A stretch of DNA of 64,000 bases from Noviherbaspirillum sp. UKPF54 (GTDB lineage: Bacteria > Pseudomonadota > Gammaproteobacteria > Burkholderiales > Burkholderiaceae_D), in NCBI RefSeq assembly GCF_007874125.1, contig NZ_CP040128.1, forward strand, positions 2,666,001-2,730,000, in the 5' to 3' direction. The translations under genes and the position numbers were made by a program. This document shows, one piece after another, positions 27,594 to 37,572 of the stretch. The notes beneath the pieces were generated by a model. That model worked only from the letters and a program-made list of their open reading frames with translations. It was not told the DNA's origin and did no database searches. Each line of letters begins with the position of its first letter. Within the stretch, counting starts at the first letter, position 1.

Positions 27594-28862
27594 TCAAGCC
27601 TCAAGCAATGCCGCTTCCAGGATGCCCAGCGCTTCGTCCATCACATCGTCGCCGATGGTGAGCGGAAACAAAAAGCGGATTACATTGCTATATACGCCGC
27701 AGATCAGGAGTAGTAAACCTTTCTGCAGTGCGCATGTTTGCACTTTTTTAGCGAAATCCGCATCGGCCTCGCCGGTTCCGGGCTTCTTGAACTCGACTGC
27801 GACCATCGCACCCAGTCCACGCACGTCAGCGATCTGCGGCACCTTCTTGCGCAGCGAATGGAGCTTTTCCTTTAACTGCATGCCAAGGCGCTCGGCGCGC
27901 TCGACCAGCTTTTCTTCCTCGATCACCTCCAGCACCGCGAGCGCGGATGCCACCGCCAGCGGATTGCCGGCGTAGGTGCCGCCCAGTCCGCCGGGAGCCG
28001 GCGCGTCCATGATCTCGGCGCGGCCGCACACGGCCGACAGCGGCATGCCGCCCGCCAGGCTCTTGGCCATCGTCATCAGGTCCGGCACCACGCCGTAATG
28101 CTCCATCGCGAACAGCTTGCCGGTGCGGGCAAAGCCGGTCTGCACCTCGTCGGCGATCAGCAGGATGCCGTGCTGGTTGCACAGCTCGCGCAGCGCACGC
28201 ATGAAATCAACCGGCGCCGCATAGAACCCGCCCTCGCCCTGCACCGGCTCGAGGATGATCGCGGCGACACGCTTGGGATCGACGTCGGCCTTGAACAGGT
28301 ATTGCAAGGCTGCCAACGAGTCCTCGGTGCTGACGCCCTGCATCTCGATCGGGAACGGCGCGTGATACACCTCGCCCGGGAACGGGCCGAAGCCGACCTT
28401 GTACGGCACCACTTTGCCGGTCAGCGCCATGCCCATCATGGTGCGCCCATGGAAGCCGCCGGTGAAGGCGATCACCGCCGAGCGGCCGGTGGCGGCGCGG
28501 GCGATCTTGATCGCGTTTTCCACGGCTTCGGCGCCGGTCGAGAACAGTGCGGTCTTTTTCGGATGATTGCCCGGCGTGATCGCATTGATGCGCTCGGCGA
28601 GCTCGACATAGCTTTCGTAGGGGACGATCTGGTACGCGGTATGGGTGAAACGGCCGAGCTGCTGCTCGATCGCCTTCATCAGTTTCGGATGGCGGTGGCC
28701 GGTGTTGAGCACGGCGATGCCGGCGGCGAAGTCGATATAGCGGCGGTTCTCCACGTCCCAGATTTCGGCGTTGGAGGCGCGGTCCGCATAGAACTGGCAC
28801 ATCACTCCGACGCCGCGCGGCGTCGCATTGTCCTTGCGCTTTTGTAAATCAGCGTTTTTCAT
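27594..28862 (-). CDS. gabT: 4-aminobutyrate / 5-aminovalerate aminotransferase (copy 2)
   Basis: 422 residues from the ATG at 28862 (MKNADLQKRKDNATPRGVGVMCQFY). A class III aminotransferase like the copy at 17178-18482 but clearly diverged. PLP lysine K267 in TMAKSLAGGMP, D238 in IADEVQTGFARTGK, and [16 protein letters not shown] are conserved. As first gene of the operon with the importer and the semialdehyde dehydrogenase, it most likely handles GABA (from putrescine) while the other copy handles 5-aminovalerate; this division is inference. It is divergent from a second MocR regulator across a 90-base control region. Confidence 0.9.
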   Translation of the reverse strand: MKNADLQKRKDNATPRGVGVMCQFYADRASNAEIWDVENRRYIDFAAGIAVLNTGHRHPKLMKAIEQQLGRFTHTAYQIVPYESYVELAERINAITPGNHPKKTALFSTGAEAVENAIKIARAATGRSAVIAFTGGFHGRTMMGMALTGKVVPYKVGFGPFPGEVYHAPFPIEMQGVSTEDSLAALQYLFKADVDPKRVAAIILEPVQGEGGFYAAPVDFMRALRELCNQHGILLIADEVQTGFARTGKLFAMEHYGVVPDLMTMAKSLAGGMPLSAVCGRAEIMDAPAPGGLGGTYAGNPLAVASALAVLEVIEEEKLVERAERLGMQLKEKLHSLRKKVPQIADVRGLGAMVAVEFKKPGTGEADADFAKKVQTCALQKGLLLLICGVYSNVIRFLFPLTIGDDVMDEALGILEAALLEA

Positions 28863-28912
28863 GTCTGCTCCATTTCTGTGTTGTGGAGCAGATACTACGG
28901 CGGCTTTGGCGC

Positions 28913-28955
28913 TACAATGTAGATCCACTTTGAATTATTCAATGGAGCCACTTTG
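28913..28955. promoter_or_regulatory. control region between gabT copy 2 and the second mocR gene
   Basis: Direct repeat CCACTTTG at 28925-28932 and 28948-28955 (23-base period) with the 13-base palindrome TTGAATTATTCAA (28930-28942) between them. TACAAT at 28913-28918 could be the -10 of the regulator gene. Spaced direct repeats are the usual GabR/MocR binding layout, so this is the likely operator. Confidence 0.55.
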
Positions 28956-30431
28956 CGGGTCGCCTCCCTCTCCGATTTCCTGCTGCAGCGCATCGACCGC
29001 AGCTGCGGCAAGCCAGTCAACCGCCAGCTTTACCAGGTGATCCGCGAAGCCATCCTGGCCCATGTGATGCCGGTCGGCCTGCAGCTGCCCTCCTCGCGCG
29101 ATCTCGCGCGCGAACTGAACATCGCGCGCAACACCGTCACCTACGCCTACGAACAGCTGATGGCCGAGGGCTATCTGGAAACGCGTACCGGAGCGGGCAC
29201 CTTCGTGGCCGACACCGTGCCGGACCAGATCCCGGAAGTGGCCGAGAGCGACTCCCTGCGCCCGCGACAGGCCGGCAGCCTGGGCCTGTCGGAACGCGGC
29301 GCGCAGCTGGTCAAGCAAGCCGGCGCCTACAGGTTGCAGTGGGGCGCGTTCATGCCGGGCGTGCCGGACGTGACCGCGTTTCCGAACAAGGTGTGGAGCC
29401 GGCTGCAGAACAAGTACTGGCGACGCTCCCGCTCGGACCTCCTGACCTACGGCCATGGCAGCGGGTACCTGCCGCTGCGCGAAGCGATCGCCGAATACCT
29501 GCGCGTGGCGCGCTCGGTCAACTGCGCGGCCGACCAGGTCATCGTCACCTCCGGCATCCACCAGTCGATCGACCTCGCGTCCCGGCTTCTCGCCGATGTC
29601 GGCGACCGCGCCTGGGTGGAAGATCCCTGCTATTGGGGCACGCGCAACGTGCTGACCTCGCTGAACCTGAAAACGGTGCCGATCGCGGTCGACGCCGAGG
29701 GCATCAGCCCGCGCGATCCAGACCTGCGCCACCCGCCGCGCTTCATCTTCGTCACGCCGTCGCACCAGTACCCGCTGGGGCAGGTGATGAGCTTGTCGCG
29801 CCGGCGCATGCTGCTGGAATACGCCGACATGCATAACGTCTGGATCATGGAGGACGACTACGACAGCGAATTCCGCTACGCCAGCCGGCCGCTGGCCTCG
29901 CTGCAGGGCATGGATACGCACGATCGCGTGCTGTATTTCGGCTCGTTCAGCAAGACGCTGTTCCCGGGCCTGCGCGTCGGCTTCGTGGTCGTTCCGCCGA
30001 CGCTGGCCGGCGCCTTCGCGACCGGACTGTCGGATCTCTACCGTTGCGGACAGCTGCTCACGCAGGCGGTGCTGGCGGACTTCATGGCGGAAGGGCATTT
30101 TGCGTCGCACATCCGCCGCATGCGCGTGCTGTATGCGGAGCGCCAGCAGCTGTTGCGGGAAGCGATCCGCCGCAACTTCGGCGACGCACTGGCGATTTCC
30201 GGCGACGACGCGGGGCTGCATCTGGCGCTGCTGCTGCCCGAGCATTGCGACGATGCCGCGATATGCCGCCAGGCGCAGGAGCAAGGCATCATCGCGCGGC
30301 CGCTGTCGGGCTATTACATGAAACCATCGCGCGCCAAGCCTGGCCTCATCCTGGGATACGCCTGCGTGCCAAGCGAGATGATCGGCCCGACCTTCGATCG
30401 CCTGGCCGGCATCATCCGCGGCCACTTGTGA
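28953..30431 (+). CDS. MocR/GabR-type PLP-dependent transcriptional regulator (2)
   Basis: 492 residues from a TTG start at 28953 with GGAG 5 bases upstream; the nearby ATG at 28942 is out of frame. N-terminal GntR winged helix (VGLQLPSSRDLARELNIARNTVTYAYEQLMAEGYL) and an aminotransferase-like domain with PLP lysine in YFGSFSKTLFPGLRVGF. Divergent from the aminotransferase/importer operon, it most likely activates that operon when GABA or a related amine binds PLP, and may repress itself because a repeat overlaps its own start codon. It differs clearly from the regulator at 18713-20110. Confidence 0.88.
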   Translation: MRVASLSDFLLQRIDRSCGKPVNRQLYQVIREAILAHVMPVGLQLPSSRDLARELNIARNTVTYAYEQLMAEGYLETRTGAGTFVADTVPDQIPEVAESDSLRPRQAGSLGLSERGAQLVKQAGAYRLQWGAFMPGVPDVTAFPNKVWSRLQNKYWRRSRSDLLTYGHGSGYLPLREAIAEYLRVARSVNCAADQVIVTSGIHQSIDLASRLLADVGDRAWVEDPCYWGTRNVLTSLNLKTVPIAVDAEGISPRDPDLRHPPRFIFVTPSHQYPLGQVMSLSRRRMLLEYADMHNVWIMEDDYDSEFRYASRPLASLQGMDTHDRVLYFGSFSKTLFPGLRVGFVVVPPTLAGAFATGLSDLYRCGQLLTQAVLADFMAEGHFASHIRRMRVLYAERQQLLREAIRRNFGDALAISGDDAGLHLALLLPEHCDDAAICRQAQEQGIIARPLSGYYMKPSRAKPGLILGYACVPSEMIGPTFDRLAGIIRGHL

Positions 30432-30609
30432 TGCCTGGCCAGCGCCCTCTTGAACCGTGCGGCGGACGATTTCCGGATCGACAAACGTCGCCGAGATGAA
30501 GGTCATTTTTCATTTTTAGCGGCGGCATTCGAGATGCTCCATCTGTATATAATGCGGTGAGATGCCGCTCCTGCAGCGGTACTGCTCCATTTCTCCGCGA
30601 AGAACCTCC

Positions 30610-31536
30610 ATGCCCGTTTCCCTCGATAACCTGCTCGTCGTCGGCATCTCGTCCCGCGCCCTGTTCGACCTGGAGGCGGAGGAAGCGATCTTCCGCACCC
30701 AGGGGCTGGAAGCCTACCGTCGGCACCAGATCGAGAATGAAAACGAAATCCTGAAACTGGGCGCCGGTTTCGCGCTGGTGCGCGCATTGCTCAAGCTTAA
30801 CGTGCTGACGCATAACCGGCGCTTCGTCGAAGTCGTCATCATGTCGCGCAATTCGTCGGAAACGTCGATGCGTATCTTTAATTCCATCAAGCACTACGAC
30901 CTCGATATCACGCGCGCCGTGCTGTCGGGAGGCTCGTCCCTGGCGCCTTACCTGAAAGCGTTCAATGTGAGCCTGTTCCTGTCGCTGCACGAAGACGACG
31001 TGCAGGCGGCGATCGATTCCGGCGTGGCGGCCGCCCGGCTCTACCAGAAGCCGGAAAACGCATTGGAAGAACTGGACCAGATCCGCATCGCCTTCGACGG
31101 CGACGCGGTGATCTTTTCCGATGAATCGGAAAAGATCTTCCAGACGCAAGGCATCGAGGCTTTCGAGAACCATGAGCGCGAAAACGCCCTGAAGCCCTTG
31201 CCGGAAGGGCCGTTTGCGCGCCTGCTGAAGGCGCTGTCCTACATCCAGAACAATCTCACCTCGCCCGACGGCCGGTCGGCGCCGATCCGCACCGCGCTGG
31301 TGACTGCGCGCTCTTCCCCGGCGCACGAACGCGTCATCCGCACGCTGCGCGCCTGGGACGTGGCGATCGACGAAACCTTCTTCATGGGCGGCGTCGCAAA
31401 ATCCGATGTGCTGGCAGCCTTCAAGCCGCATATCTTCTTCGACGACCAGCCGGGCCACTGTGACCGCGCGGCGCCCCTGGTGCAGACCGGGCTGGTGCCA
31501 ATCAAGCAGCCGCCGGCCGCGACCGGCCGCTCCTGA
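30610..31536 (+). CDS. cytosolic 5'-nucleotidase (NT5C1-like family)
   Basis: 308 residues from the ATG at 30610 (MPVSLDNLLVVGISSRALFDLE). It matches the bacterial 5'-nucleotidase family related to animal cytosolic 5'-nucleotidase 1. Typical stretches are FRTQGLEAYRRHQIENE, the haloacid-dehalogenase-like acidic motif IAFDGDAVIFSDESEKIF, and IFFDDQPGHCDRA near the end. It would hydrolyse nucleoside monophosphates such as AMP or dNMPs. It is a lone gene converging on maeB, separated by a hairpin that serves both. A TATAAT at 30548-30553 may be its -10. Confidence 0.85.
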   Translation: MPVSLDNLLVVGISSRALFDLEAEEAIFRTQGLEAYRRHQIENENEILKLGAGFALVRALLKLNVLTHNRRFVEVVIMSRNSSETSMRIFNSIKHYDLDITRAVLSGGSSLAPYLKAFNVSLFLSLHEDDVQAAIDSGVAAARLYQKPENALEELDQIRIAFDGDAVIFSDESEKIFQTQGIEAFENHERENALKPLPEGPFARLLKALSYIQNNLTSPDGRSAPIRTALVTARSSPAHERVIRTLRAWDVAIDETFFMGGVAKSDVLAAFKPHIFFDDQPGHCDRAAPLVQTGLVPIKQPPAATGRS

Positions 31537-31540
31537 CGTA

Positions 31541-31574
31541 AAAAAAGCCGCTCCCCGTCAGGGCGAGCGGCTTT
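31541..31574 (-). terminator. bidirectional terminator between the nucleotidase and maeB
   Basis: Arms AAAGCCGCTC (31544-31553) and GAGCGGCTTT (31565-31574) around CCCGTCAGGGC. On the minus strand it is followed by a six-T run, so it chiefly ends the maeB transcript. Confidence 0.82.
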
Positions 31575-31606
31575 CGCGCGAAAAGGCGTGGAGGCCGGCG
31601 TGCCGG

Positions 31607-33916
<2,310 letters not shown>

Positions 33917-34058
33917 GATGCGGCGTTCCTTTTTGGATTGCGAAAACGTACGATTTTATCAGAGCCAATAATCTTACTTTATACGTATTTGTCCTAACAG
34001 CCGCCATGCGATCTGGGGCATTTCTTTCGCTGCGCCGGCTCAGAAAAACATAAAAGCT

Positions 34059-34087
34059 ATCAATTTCATTTAAACAATCAATTTCAT
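34059..34087. promoter_or_regulatory. direct repeat in the rubrerythrin promoter region
   Basis: ATCAATTTCAT occurs at 34059-34069 and 34077-34087 (18-base period) inside a very AT-rich stretch about 70-100 bases before the rubrerythrin start. A regulator site, possibly for a peroxide sensor, is plausible but the motif does not match a consensus I can name. Confidence 0.4.
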
Positions 34088-34156
34088 AAATCAATATGTA
34101 GATTCTATTATTCACTCCGACCTAATTGATTTTAACAAACACCCCAGGAGTGAACC

Positions 34157-34630
34157 ATGGCACAGCAGAATTCCGTCACCGTCCAGAACCTCGAAGCCGC
34201 GTTTGCCGGCGAATCGATGGCGCATATCAAGTACCGTTACTTCGCCAAACTGGCGCGCGAAGCCGGCGCCCATGACGTGGCGAAGATTTTCGAAGAAACC
34301 GCCGAGCAGGAAGTCATGCACGCCTTCGGCCACCTCGACCTGCTGTATCCGAAGGCGAAGCTGACCCCGGCCAAGGCCCTCGAAATCGCGATCGAAGGCG
34401 AAACCTACGAATACACCGAGATGTATCCGAAGTTCCGCCACCTGGCCGTGGAAGAAGGCAATCAGGCGGCGGTAGCCGAGTTCGACGAGCAGATCGCCGA
34501 ATCGAAGGAACACGCCGACGCCTTCCGCCGCACGCTCGAAATCGCCGCCAAGCGCTTCGCCGCGCTGGCCAAGGTGGAAGAGCGCCACGCGAACAATTAC
34601 CGCCAGGCGCTGGCCGCCACGCAGCAGTAA
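34157..34630 (+). CDS. rubrerythrin-type ferritin-like diiron protein
   Basis: 157 residues. Diiron ligand motifs are visible in [32 protein letters not shown] (ExxH), [10 protein letters not shown] and the final helix [12 protein letters not shown]. Unlike classical rubrerythrin it lacks the C-terminal rubredoxin domain; instead a separate rubredoxin gene follows 40 bases downstream. The protein likely reduces hydrogen peroxide with electrons from that rubredoxin. AGGAG precedes the ATG. It is first of a three-gene set with rubredoxin and a rubredoxin reductase. Confidence 0.9.
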   Translation: MAQQNSVTVQNLEAAFAGESMAHIKYRYFAKLAREAGAHDVAKIFEETAEQEVMHAFGHLDLLYPKAKLTPAKALEIAIEGETYEYTEMYPKFRHLAVEEGNQAAVAEFDEQIAESKEHADAFRRTLEIAAKRFAALAKVEERHANNYRQALAATQQ

Positions 34631-34670
34631 TCCATACAGACCAACCGACATTCATTCAGAGAGGACCACC

Positions 34671-34835
34671 ATGAAAACCTATCAATGCATCGTTTGCGGA
34701 TTCGTGTACGACGAGGCGGCCGGCATGCCGGAAGACGGCATCGCGCCCGGCACGAAATGGGCCGATATCCCGGCCGACTGGGAATGCCCGGATTGCGGCG
34801 TGGCCAAGGCCGACTTCGAGATGGTCGAAATCTGA
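34671..34835 (+). CDS. rubA: rubredoxin
   Basis: 54 residues, standard rubredoxin length. The iron is held by two CxxC knuckles, CIVCG (C6, C9) and CPDCG (C39, C42). The intervening [27 protein letters not shown] is the typical aromatic core loop. It carries single electrons from the reductase encoded next to the rubrerythrin before it. GAGAGGACCACC precedes the ATG. The ancestral partner of such rubredoxins in aerobes is often an alkane hydroxylase, but none is seen here. Confidence 0.96.
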   Translation: MKTYQCIVCGFVYDEAAGMPEDGIAPGTKWADIPADWECPDCGVAKADFEMVEI

Positions 34836-34888
34836 AGCAGATTGTCCCGCTCCGCGCGGGAAAAAATAACCCGCACCCAGGGAGAAAC

Positions 34889-36070
34889 ATGAAGCCGCTC
34901 ATCATCATCGGCACCGGCCTGGCCGGCTACACCGTGGCCCGCGAACTGCGCAAGCTCGGCAATACCACGCCCATCATCCTCATGACGGCAGACGACGGCG
35001 GCTTCTATTCCAAGCCCATGCTGTCGAACGCCTTCGCGCAGGACAAGGAGGCGCGGCAACTGGTCACCCAGAGCGCCGCGCAGATGGCGGCCCAGCTCGG
35101 GGCCACCATCCTGACCAGGACACGCGTCGGCCACCTCGACGCCGCAGGCAAAACTGTTACCGCTGGCAATGCCACCTTCGAGTACGACCGCCTCGTGCTG
35201 GCCCTGGGCGCACAGCCGATCCGGCTGGCGCTGGGCGGCGATGCGGCGCACCAGGTGGTATCGGTCAACCATGTCGACGATTACGCGCTGTTGCGCAGCC
35301 GGATCGCGGCCCTGGGTCGGCCGGCGCGGGTGGCGATCCTCGGCGCCGGCCTGATCGGCTGCGAATTCGCCGACGACCTCGCCGGCGCAGGGCACCAGGT
35401 CACGCTGGTCGATCCGAACACCCTGCCGCTGTCGGCGCTGGCCGCGCCTTCCCTATCGCGTGGCTTGCACGCCGCCTTGAGCGCACGCGGCGTGGCATTC
35501 CGCTGCGGCACGACGGCCGCTGGCGTCGATCAGGTCAGCGCGGCGCTGCGCGTGTCGCTGGCCGACGGAACGAGCATCGACGCCGACCTCGTATTGTCGG
35601 CCGTCGGCCTGCGACCCGACCTGGCACTGGCGCAGGCCGCCGGCCTCAAGACGGCGCGCGGCATCGTGGTCGACACCTATGGACAAACCAGCGCACCCGG
35701 CATTTATGCGCTGGGCGACTGCGCCGAATACAGCGACGCGCACGGCTCGCGCGTCATGCCCTACATAGCGCCGCTAATGACGGCCGCGCGCGCCATTGCC
35801 CGCACCATCCACGGCCAGCCAACGCACATCGACCTGAAGCCGGCGCCAGTCGTCGTCAAGACACCCAGCTATCCGCTGGCCCTGCTGCCGCCGCCGCTGC
35901 CAGCCGTGACGGGCGGGGAGTGGCATACGACGCAGAATGGCTCCAGCGCAATCTGCCGCTTTTATGATCGCCAGGGAATCATGCTGGGCTTCGGCGTGGC
36001 GCCGCAGGACGCCAGCGTGCGCCTGCAACTGCTCGGCGAACTGGGCAAGCGCGCGCAGCATGCGGCCTAA
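34889..36070 (+). CDS. rubB: rubredoxin-NAD(+) reductase-like FAD oxidoreductase
   Basis: 393 residues from the ATG at 34889 (GGGAGAAAC before it; the open frame extends upstream over the rubredoxin gene but is not used). FAD-binding GTGLAGYTVARELRK at 8-22, central NAD-binding VAILGAGLIGCEFADDLA, and the ATG/GD motif GIYALGDCAEY. It matches the AlkT/RubB family that passes electrons from NADH to rubredoxin. With the rubredoxin and rubrerythrin genes it completes an NADH-driven peroxide-reducing chain. An IS element begins 10 bases after its stop. Confidence 0.9.
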   Translation: MKPLIIIGTGLAGYTVARELRKLGNTTPIILMTADDGGFYSKPMLSNAFAQDKEARQLVTQSAAQMAAQLGATILTRTRVGHLDAAGKTVTAGNATFEYDRLVLALGAQPIRLALGGDAAHQVVSVNHVDDYALLRSRIAALGRPARVAILGAGLIGCEFADDLAGAGHQVTLVDPNTLPLSALAAPSLSRGLHAALSARGVAFRCGTTAAGVDQVSAALRVSLADGTSIDADLVLSAVGLRPDLALAQAAGLKTARGIVVDTYGQTSAPGIYALGDCAEYSDAHGSRVMPYIAPLMTAARAIARTIHGQPTHIDLKPAPVVVKTPSYPLALLPPPLPAVTGGEWHTTQNGSSAICRFYDRQGIMLGFGVAPQDASVRLQLLGELGKRAQHAA

Positions 36071-36092
36071 CACTCATATATGGACTCCCCCC

Positions 36093-36345
36093 AAGGTACA
36101 AGAAACTGATCGATAGGGATGGCATGAGGGAGAAGCCTGCAGTCGTATATCCGGCATCTATGATGGGCTCTTTAACGGCCCGTGCCGACATGGAATCTGC
36201 GTCACCGGTGCGCCATACGCTACAAGCGGCAGGCATGCTGCCGGAAGAGTTATCGGCGTCAAACAGTGTGGGGTTTTCCCGGGGTGCCATGATGGGCGAT
36301 CAATCTCTATGCAAAGGCTGGCGGGGTAAAGTCAATTCAGGTTGC
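36093..36345 (-). ncRNA. candidate bridge RNA region of the IS1111-type element
   Basis: Non-coding segment downstream of the recombinase inside the element. In the IS1111 group the bridge RNA that pairs with target and donor DNA is encoded in this right-hand region, on the recombinase strand. The exact RNA ends and loops were not determined here, so this marks the region only. Confidence 0.35.
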
Positions 36346-37434
36346 TCAGGCAGGCATCGCGTACGCGGTGCGTTCCATCTTTTTCTTCATGCGCGTCACC
36401 ATTCCCGTATACGGTTCGGCATCGCGCAGGGCCGCGTAGCAGATGCGCGCCAATTTGTTGGCCAGGGCACAGGCGGCCTTGTTATGGTTGCTGCGCGCCT
36501 GCACGGCCAATGCCCATTGCCGCAGCCCGTCAAGCTGTCGGCCGGCGGCCTGCGCCACGCTGGCAGCACGCAATACCGAGCGCGCGCCGTGGGTGAGCAG
36601 CATGCGCAGGTAGCGATCCCCGCGCTTGGAGATACGGCCCAGGCATCGCGTGCTGCCGGACAAATATTCCTTGGGTGTAAGGCCGAACCAGCTGGCAAAG
36701 TGGCGCGCATCACGGAAGTGCTGCACGTTGCCGCTGGTGGCGGCGACCATCGCCGTGGCAGTCAGCAAGCCGATGCCGGGAATCGACAGCAATGTTGTGC
36801 AGGCGGCACTCTGCTTGGCCAAGGTAGTCAGTTCGCGTTCGAGCTGCGCGATGCGGGCTTCGAGCAGGCGGATTTCCTCGACCAGCAGTTTCATGGTGCC
36901 TCTGATCAGGTTAGGCACGGCCGAATGCGGATCGGCCAGCACACGGCTGATTTGTTCCAGGCCGTTGCGGCTGCCAGCCGCAACGGAAATACCGAACTCC
37001 CGGCAGAATCCACGCAAGGCATTGATGCGCGAGGTGCGGGTACCCATCCAAAGCGAACGGGTGCGATGCAGCCCCTGCAAGGCTTGCTGTTCAATCGATT
37101 TGACTTTGACCGGGGCAATGTCGGCACAACGCGCCGCTTCCAGCAAGGCGCAGGCATCGGCTGCGTCGGTCTTGTTGCGCCGAACGTAGGCGCGAATGTA
37201 GGCGGCGGGCAGCAGGCGTACGTCGATGCCCAGGCTATTGAGCCAGCGCGCCCAGTGATGGGCCGAACCGCAAGCTTCCATGATGACCAGCGATACGTTG
37301 CGATTGAGGAACCAGCGCTCGAACTGGCTGCGCGTCAATCGATGCTGCTCGATAACACGCCAGGAGGTATCGGCCACAGCAAGCTGGAATACGGATTTGG
37401 CCAAGTCAACAGCCACGGTAGTAGTAGTATTCAT
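36346..37434 (-). CDS. IS110/IS1111-family DEDD transposase (recombinase)
   Basis: 362 residues, full length. N-terminal RuvC-like DEDD domain: D10 in VAVDLAKS, E53 in MEACGSAHHWAR (a wording typical of IS1111), D90 and D93 in NKTDAADA. The C-terminal transposase_20 domain includes LLSIPGIGLLTATAMVAA and the region with the conserved serine (GLTPKEYLSGSTRCLGRISKRGDRYLRMLL). AAAGGAG precedes the ATG. The frame is intact, so the element may be active. It catalyses RNA-guided excision and integration in the better studied members. Confidence 0.95.
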   Translation of the reverse strand: MNTTTTVAVDLAKSVFQLAVADTSWRVIEQHRLTRSQFERWFLNRNVSLVIMEACGSAHHWARWLNSLGIDVRLLPAAYIRAYVRRNKTDAADACALLEAARCADIAPVKVKSIEQQALQGLHRTRSLWMGTRTSRINALRGFCREFGISVAAGSRNGLEQISRVLADPHSAVPNLIRGTMKLLVEEIRLLEARIAQLERELTTLAKQSAACTTLLSIPGIGLLTATAMVAATSGNVQHFRDARHFASWFGLTPKEYLSGSTRCLGRISKRGDRYLRMLLTHGARSVLRAASVAQAAGRQLDGLRQWALAVQARSNHNKAACALANKLARICYAALRDAEPYTGMVTRMKKKMERTAYAMPA

Positions 37435-37560
37435 TGTGGACTCCTTTCGTTAAAGGCTGATCCCCGTCCCCACGTCGACCAGCGCATACGCTTTGACGTA
37501 AAAAAACGGGGGGAGTCCATCCCATCACTTAACAGGCTGATCAAGCGCCGCGCCATTCGG

Positions 37561-37566
37561 TACAAT
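37561..37566 (+). promoter_or_regulatory. possible -10 element placing thiL transcription at its start codon
   Basis: TACAAT lies only 6 bases before the thiL ATG, with a weak TGATCA 17 bases upstream (37538-37543). If used, transcription would begin at about the A of ATG, giving a leaderless mRNA. No Shine-Dalgarno sequence is visible. Confidence 0.35.
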
Positions 37567-37572
37567 CGCGGC

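Larger units (their letters stand above)
36080..37520 (-). mobile_element. IS110-family element, IS1111 group
   Basis: About 1.44 kb bounded by a perfect 13-base inverted repeat, ATGGACTCCCCCC at 36080-36092 and its complement at 37508-37520. It contains one intact DEDD transposase on the minus strand. A long non-coding segment (about 250 bases) lies downstream of the transposase and only about 85 bases upstream of it, the layout of the IS1111 group. No target duplication is seen, as expected for this family; the exact ends may lie a few bases outside the repeats because these are subterminal. It sits between the rubredoxin reductase gene and thiL and disrupts no gene. Confidence 0.88.

Noticed and set aside
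37437..37444. Extra TGGACTCC copy just before the transposase start, considered as a second IS end
   Set aside because: It is simply the complement of the AAAGGAGTCCA Shine-Dalgarno region; the C-run of the true end repeat is missing.
36124..37572. Long plus-strand frame leading into thiL
   Set aside because: It runs antisense through the whole IS transposase; thiL homology starts only at 37573.
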